64,000 nt of DNA from Streptomyces sp. NBC_00414 (lineage in GTDB: Bacteria; Actinomycetota; Actinomycetes; Streptomycetales; Streptomycetaceae), in assembly GCF_036038375.1 (NCBI RefSeq), contig NZ_CP107935.1:3844001-3908000 (forward strand). Direction: 5' to 3'. Shown in pieces: positions 60,011 to 64,000 of the stretch. Made by a program: the position numbers and the translations under genes. The first letter of the stretch is position 1. The number at the start of each line of letters is the position of its first letter. The notes beneath the pieces were generated by a model. The model saw only the letters and a program-made list of their open reading frames with translations. It had not been told where the DNA came from and searched no databases.

Positions 60011-60988
60011 CTAGGAGAGCCGGACGCGCGGATCGACGTACGCGTAGACGATGTCGACGAGGATGTTCAGGATCAGGATGAAGAAGGCCCCGAACAGCAT
60101 GACGCCCATCGTCAGCGGGAGGTCCTTGTTGACCGCGCCGTCCACGGCGAGGCGTCCGATGCCCTGGAGGGAGAAGGTCAGTTCGGTGACCACACCACCG
60201 CCGAGCAGGGCGCTGATGTCGATGCCGAGGACCGTGACGATCGGGATGAGGGAACCGCGCCAGGCGTAGCGGAAGAAGACGTACTTCTTCGACATGCCCT
60301 TGGCGCGGGCGGTCCGCACGTGCTCCTCCGCCAGCTGCTCGATCATGGAGGCGCGCGCCATACGCGTGTACTGCGCCGTGAAGATGGTGGCCATCACGAT
60401 CATGGGGAGCGACAGCCCGATGAGCCAGTCGACCGGATTCTCGGTGAACGGCACGTACTTGGGGTCCTCCATCCAGCCCGTGCTGTAGACGAAGATCGTC
60501 AGCACGATCGGTCCGAGGAAGTAGATCTGGAACGAGCTGAGGACCATGGAGGCGCCCGTGGCGACCTTGTCCGTCACGGAACCGCGCTTGTAGGCCGCGA
60601 GCATGCCCGCGCCGAGACCGATCACGAGGAAGACGACGATGGAACCGAGGGTCAGCGACAGGGTCAGCGGGAAGCGGTCCATGATCGTGTCCCAGACGAA
60701 GTCGCCCGAGTAGAACGACTGTCCGAGGCAGGGGGCCGCGCAGTGGCCGTCCGGGAAGTCACGGCCGACCACGATCCCGGACATGAAGTCCCAGAACTGG
60801 GTCGCGATGGGCTGGTCGAGTCCCAGCGCGTGGCGAATGTCCTCCAGCCTCGCGGGCGAGCAGTCCTTGCCACAGGCCAGGGAGGCATAGTCGGACGGCG
60901 CGGCGACGAAGAGGAAGAACGTCGCGGCGCCGATGAGGAACAAGGTCACGACGGCACCGACTGAGCGCCGGAAGATGAACTGAAGCAT
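60011..60988 (-). CDS. bldKC: BldKC-like oligopeptide transporter permease
   Basis: This 325-residue OppB-type permease opens MLQFIFRRSVGAVVTLFLIG with first helix, then a large loop with Cys residues (SLACGKDCSPARLEDIRHAL; GHCAAPCLGQ). About five more helices and the EAA loop RTARAKGMSKKYVFFRYAWR follow. It ends VYAYVDPRVRLS. I chose ATG 60988: an upstream GTG at 61030 would lie against the base of a 13-bp hairpin at 61036-61071. Neither has a clear ribosome site. Confidence 0.85.
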   Translation of the reverse strand: MLQFIFRRSVGAVVTLFLIGAATFFLFVAAPSDYASLACGKDCSPARLEDIRHALGLDQPIATQFWDFMSGIVVGRDFPDGHCAAPCLGQSFYSGDFVWDTIMDRFPLTLSLTLGSIVVFLVIGLGAGMLAAYKRGSVTDKVATGASMVLSSFQIYFLGPIVLTIFVYSTGWMEDPKYVPFTENPVDWLIGLSLPMIVMATIFTAQYTRMARASMIEQLAEEHVRTARAKGMSKKYVFFRYAWRGSLIPIVTVLGIDISALLGGGVVTELTFSLQGIGRLAVDGAVNKDLPLTMGVMLFGAFFILILNILVDIVYAYVDPRVRLS

Positions 60989-61035
60989 GGCGGGGAGGCT
61001 GCTCTCTGCGGAGGCGGCGGGCGGTTTCACGGAAC

Positions 61036-61071
61036 CGCGGGAGTGCGCTCCGCCTGGTGCGCACTCCCGCG
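61036..61071 (-). promoter_or_regulatory. intercistronic hairpin between bldKB and bldKC
   Basis: CGCGGGAGTGCGC and GCGCACTCCCGCG form a perfect 13-bp stem with a 10-nt loop, 16 bp past the bldKB stop. There is no U tract. Such hairpins in ABC operons often stop part of the transcription or protect the upstream mRNA, giving more binding protein than permease. Confidence 0.7.
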
Positions 61072-61086
61072 ATCAGCCGTAGAGAG

Positions 61087-62880
61087 TTACGACTTCAGGA
61101 ACAGGCGGGTGACGTCGATGTAGCTCGACTCGGTGCTGTAGCGGGCACCGCCGATGTTCGAACCGTAGAGCTGGAACTGCTTCGTGTACCAGAGCGGGGC
61201 GCCCGGGTTGATCTTCTCCAGGATGTAGTGCTGCGCTTCCTTCCAGGTCGCGGCAGCCTCGGTCGGCTCCTGGCCGAGAGCCTTCTTGATCAGCTCCTGG
61301 ACCTTCGGGTCGTTGATGTGCGAGTAGTTCGGCGCACCGTCGGCGATCTGGTCACCGTCGTAGATCGGCGTGACGACCGTGCCCGGGGACGGCCAGTCCT
61401 GGCCCCAGCCCGAGACGTACATGTCGTACGGGTTCTTGAGCTTGCCGATCTGCTCGTAGTAGCTCGCCGAGTCGATCTCCTTGGAGACGACGTCGATGCC
61501 GACCTTGCCCAGCGCGTCCTCGATGGCGACCTTGCGCTTCTGGCCCTGCTCGGTGTTGCCGTAGGCGAAGACGAGCTTCTTCTCGGCGGCGGGAACGCCC
61601 TTCAGGAGCTCCTTGGCCTTCTCGATGTTGCCGGACGGCGTCTTGAGACGGCCGTACGGGTCGTAGGTGGCCTCGTAGCCCGGCAGGGTCGGGGCGAACA
61701 GATTCGGGGCCACGTCGCCGCCGTACGCGCCACCCTCGCCCGCGATCAGGGACTTGGAGTTGATCGCGTAGGTGACGGCGTCACGGACCGTCTTGTTCTT
61801 GACGCGGTCCAGGTTGAACGTCAGCGTCATGACGTAGGGCTGGTAGCCCTTGATCGTGCGCTTGTTCACCTCCGGGTCGCCGATGACGTCCTGGATCTGG
61901 GTGGCGTCCACACCGCCGGTGAACTGGATGGCGCTCTTGGCCGCACCCTGGTCCGATATCAGACGCTTGGTCTGGGTCGACTCGGTGACACCGAAGTCGA
62001 AGTTGAAGCCGTCCACGTACTGGTGGCGCACCGAGTCGGTCTTCGGGTCCCAGTTCTCGTTCTTGACGAGCTTGAGGGCCTTGCCGACCTTGTACTCGGA
62101 GATCTTGTACGGACCGGTCGAGACCGGGGCCTTGTCGTACTTCGCCTTGGTGTCGGTCTTCTCCGTGACGACGGAGTAGCCCGGCATGGCGAGCGTCTGC
62201 GGAAGGTCCGGGCGCGCCGTGTCGAAGTGGAAGACGACGGTCTTCGCGTCCGGGGTCTCCAGGACCGAGTCCGGCAGGTGCTTCTTGCCGAAGCCGCCGT
62301 CCGGGAGCGCCTCGCGGTACTTGGCGCCGCTCAGCCAGGTCTGCAGGTAGGTCGGCCCGTCGAAGATGAACTCGGCGTACAGGCGCTCCACCGAGTGGCG
62401 GATGTCGGCCGAGGTGATGACGTTGCCGTTCTCGTCCTTGATCCCGTCCTTCAGCGTGAAGGTCCAGGTCTTGCCGCCTTCGGAGGACTTGCCCGAGTCG
62501 GTGGCGAGGTCGCCGACGACCGAGACGTTGCCCTTGCCGTCCTCCTCGAAGTTGGTCAGACCGCGGAAGAGCAGGTTGGCGACCTGGCCGGCGTCGGAGA
62601 CGTAGATCTGGCCCGGGTCCAGGTGCGAGAGGCCCGCCTCCTGGTAGACCTGGATCGTGCCTCCGCTCTTGGCACCGGCGACCTCTTCGGCGGGACCGTT
62701 CGACGCGGCGGCGTCGGCGTAGGTGACCGCCTTCGACTGCGTCGAGGCTTCCTTCTGGTCCTTCTTCGAGTCCTTGCCCGAACTGGTGCCCTTGTTCTCC
62801 GAGCATCCGGTGAGCGCGAGGGACCCGGCCGCGACGGCGACCACTATGGCTCTGGCTCTGCGCGAGGTGAGCGACTTCAT
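61087..62880 (-). CDS. bldKB: BldKB-like oligopeptide-binding lipoprotein
   Basis: This 597-residue SBP family 5 lipoprotein has signal peptide RRARAIVVAVAAGSLALTGC with lipobox LTGC and acceptor Cys at about residue 26, then a polar Lys/Ser/Gly linker. Family parts are SHLDPGQIYVSDAGQVANLL, FRGLTNFEEDGKGNVSVVGD, VITSADIRHSVERLYAEF and STGPYKISEYKVG. ATG 62880 begins MKSLTSRRA and has AGGTAGGTG upstream. It captures extracellular peptides. Being placed second in the operon after a permease fits bldK rather than ordinary opp. Confidence 0.9.
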   Translation of the reverse strand: MKSLTSRRARAIVVAVAAGSLALTGCSENKGTSSGKDSKKDQKEASTQSKAVTYADAAASNGPAEEVAGAKSGGTIQVYQEAGLSHLDPGQIYVSDAGQVANLLFRGLTNFEEDGKGNVSVVGDLATDSGKSSEGGKTWTFTLKDGIKDENGNVITSADIRHSVERLYAEFIFDGPTYLQTWLSGAKYREALPDGGFGKKHLPDSVLETPDAKTVVFHFDTARPDLPQTLAMPGYSVVTEKTDTKAKYDKAPVSTGPYKISEYKVGKALKLVKNENWDPKTDSVRHQYVDGFNFDFGVTESTQTKRLISDQGAAKSAIQFTGGVDATQIQDVIGDPEVNKRTIKGYQPYVMTLTFNLDRVKNKTVRDAVTYAINSKSLIAGEGGAYGGDVAPNLFAPTLPGYEATYDPYGRLKTPSGNIEKAKELLKGVPAAEKKLVFAYGNTEQGQKRKVAIEDALGKVGIDVVSKEIDSASYYEQIGKLKNPYDMYVSGWGQDWPSPGTVVTPIYDGDQIADGAPNYSHINDPKVQELIKKALGQEPTEAAATWKEAQHYILEKINPGAPLWYTKQFQLYGSNIGGARYSTESSYIDVTRLFLKS

Positions 62881-62982
62881 AACGGTGTAAGCACCTACCT
62901 GTCGGTTGTTATCCATGAGTACTGCCTGACGCGGCTGGTAGGCCGACGCGGGGGCGGCAGTCACCCCCCACCAATGGACGGT

Positions 62983-64000
62983 TCAGCGCCCGGACTTGGG
63001 GTCGAAGGCATCCCGTACGGAGTCTCCGAGGAGGTTGAAGCACAGGATGAAGATCACCAACGCCATGCCCGGGAAGAACATGAAGGCCGGGTCCTGCTCC
63101 GCGTACTTGGCGCCGGCGGCGAACAGGCGCCCCCAGTCCGGAGTCGGCTCGACGAAGCCCACTCCCGCGAAGGAGAGGAAGGCGATGGTGAGGATGGTGC
63201 TGGGCAGCTGATACGTGAACTGCACCAGGATCGGCGAGACCACGTTCGGCAGGATCTCCTTGCGGACGATCCGCCAGGGCGAGGCCCCGGAGACCTTGGC
63301 GGCCTCCACGAACTCCCGTTCGCGCAGGGACAGGACGGTGGAGCGGACGAGCCGCGCCATTCCCATCCAGCCCAGCACCCACAGCACGATCAGGATGGCA
63401 ACCGCCCGGAAGTACGTGGGGGTCTCTTCCTGGGGATCCACGAAGAACGCTGTGACGACGGGCATGAACGCGATGAAGAACAACTGCTGCGGGAAGGAGA
63501 GGAAGAAGTCGGTGACGCGACCGATCCAGTAGTCGGTACGGCCGCCGAAGTAGCCGCCGACGAGACCGATGAGGACACCGCTGAGCATCACCAGGACGGT
63601 CACACCGAGCGCCATGAACAGCGAGGTGCGCATGCCGTACATCAGCATGGAGAACAGGTCACGGCCGTACTGCGGCTCGACGCCGAACCAGTGCTCACCC
63701 GAGACACCGCCGAGGTAGCCCAGCGGCAGCCCGAACTCGTCGAGGACGGGGGAGTCCGCGTAGGTGGGGTCCTGGCCGTACAGCGTGTACGGGTCGGTAC
63801 CGCTGATGGCCGTCAGCACCGGTGCCAGAAGAGCGACCACGAAGAAGAAAATCACTACCGCGGCGCAGAACATGCCAGTACGGTCACGCTTGAAGCGCTG
63901 CCACATCAACTGCCCGGGGGAACGCCCCACGAGCTTTCGGCTCTTGGCGGCCTCGACGTTCGGCTCAAGCTCGGGGTCCAAGGCGATCGACGGCCCGGAG
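62983..64000 (-). CDS. bldKA: BldKA-like oligopeptide transporter permease, 5' end cut off
   Basis: At least 332 residues of an OppC-type permease are visible: first helix FCAAVVIFFFVVALLAPVL after a hydrophilic N-terminus (KSRKLVGRSPGQLMWQRFKR), a large loop (GEHWFGVEPQYGRDLFSMLM), then about five helices. The EAA loop is EAAKVSGASPWRIVRKEILP, and the end is GDSVRDAFDPKSGR. A TTG at 63981 could be the start, but the frame stays open to the window edge (SGPSIALDPELEP), so the true start may lie outside. The SBP gene follows after 102 bp. Confidence 0.85.
   Translation of the reverse strand, partial: SGPSIALDPELEPNVEAAKSRKLVGRSPGQLMWQRFKRDRTGMFCAAVVIFFFVVALLAPVLTAISGTDPYTLYGQDPTYADSPVLDEFGLPLGYLGGVSGEHWFGVEPQYGRDLFSMLMYGMRTSLFMALGVTVLVMLSGVLIGLVGGYFGGRTDYWIGRVTDFFLSFPQQLFFIAFMPVVTAFFVDPQEETPTYFRAVAILIVLWVLGWMGMARLVRSTVLSLREREFVEAAKVSGASPWRIVRKEILPNVVSPILVQFTYQLPSTILTIAFLSFAGVGFVEPTPDWGRLFAAGAKYAEQDPAFMFFPGMALVIFILCFNLLGDSVRDAFDPKSGR

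Noticed and set aside
58649..60964. Plus-strand frame of about 770 codons opposite bldKC-bldKE
   Set aside because: Spans several real genes on the other strand and shows no protein family signal.

Overview
The window is high-GC DNA (roughly 70% or more, strong G/C at third codon positions) with GTG, TTG and other rare start codons. Its gene set is typical of Streptomyces: mycothiol biosynthesis (mshB), a BldK-type oligopeptide permease, small secreted proteins, and many intergenic copies of GC-rich repeats. It looks like chromosomal core. I saw no phage, transposase, tRNA, rRNA or CRISPR.

Left part (1-13.5 kb): the end of a DUF3107 gene, a small membrane protein, a ferritin-like protein, a large RhlE-type DEAD-box RNA helicase with a repetitive basic tail, an alpha/beta hydrolase, a NYN-domain protein, MarC, a PHP phosphoesterase, an MFS exporter, a SUFU-domain protein and CorA behind a long structured leader.

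Middle part (13.5-42 kb): a string of genes whose order, from memory, mirrors the M. tuberculosis Rv1170-Rv1253 interval. It holds MgtE-N/CBS protein, DUF1003 protein, Mrp, TatB, HtrA-like protease, anti-sigma factor, SigE-like ECF sigma factor, O-methyltransferase, DUF3117, enoyl-CoA hydratase, Tag, a DivIVA-like protein, FolP2-like protein, LOG, DapE, DapC, ferredoxin and MshB. The sigma/anti-sigma/protease/TatB block is an envelope-stress and export module. DapC and DapE belong to lysine and peptidoglycan-precursor synthesis, and MshB to mycothiol synthesis.

Right part (42-64 kb): an S9 prolyl peptidase, then a TetR regulator divergent from a histidine kinase/response regulator pair and an MMPL exporter, with a near-perfect operator between them. 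Two oligopeptide ABC transporter operons follow, both on the minus strand. The rightmost has the gene order of bldKABCDE, the permease needed for aerial development in S. coelicolor. The two are separated by a small insert: Uma2-family protein, VOC protein and a six-cysteine secreted protein I do not recognise.

Across the window a GC-rich element of about 50 bp, with core GGGGCGCGGGGAACTGCGCG, recurs about 18 times, mostly between convergent genes and often as inverted pairs. In one place it has become an in-frame 72-bp repeat that codes the C-terminus of a GNAT protein. This repeat family, the TetR operator, the non-canonical starts (ATT, CTG) and the secreted protein are the points most worth a second look.
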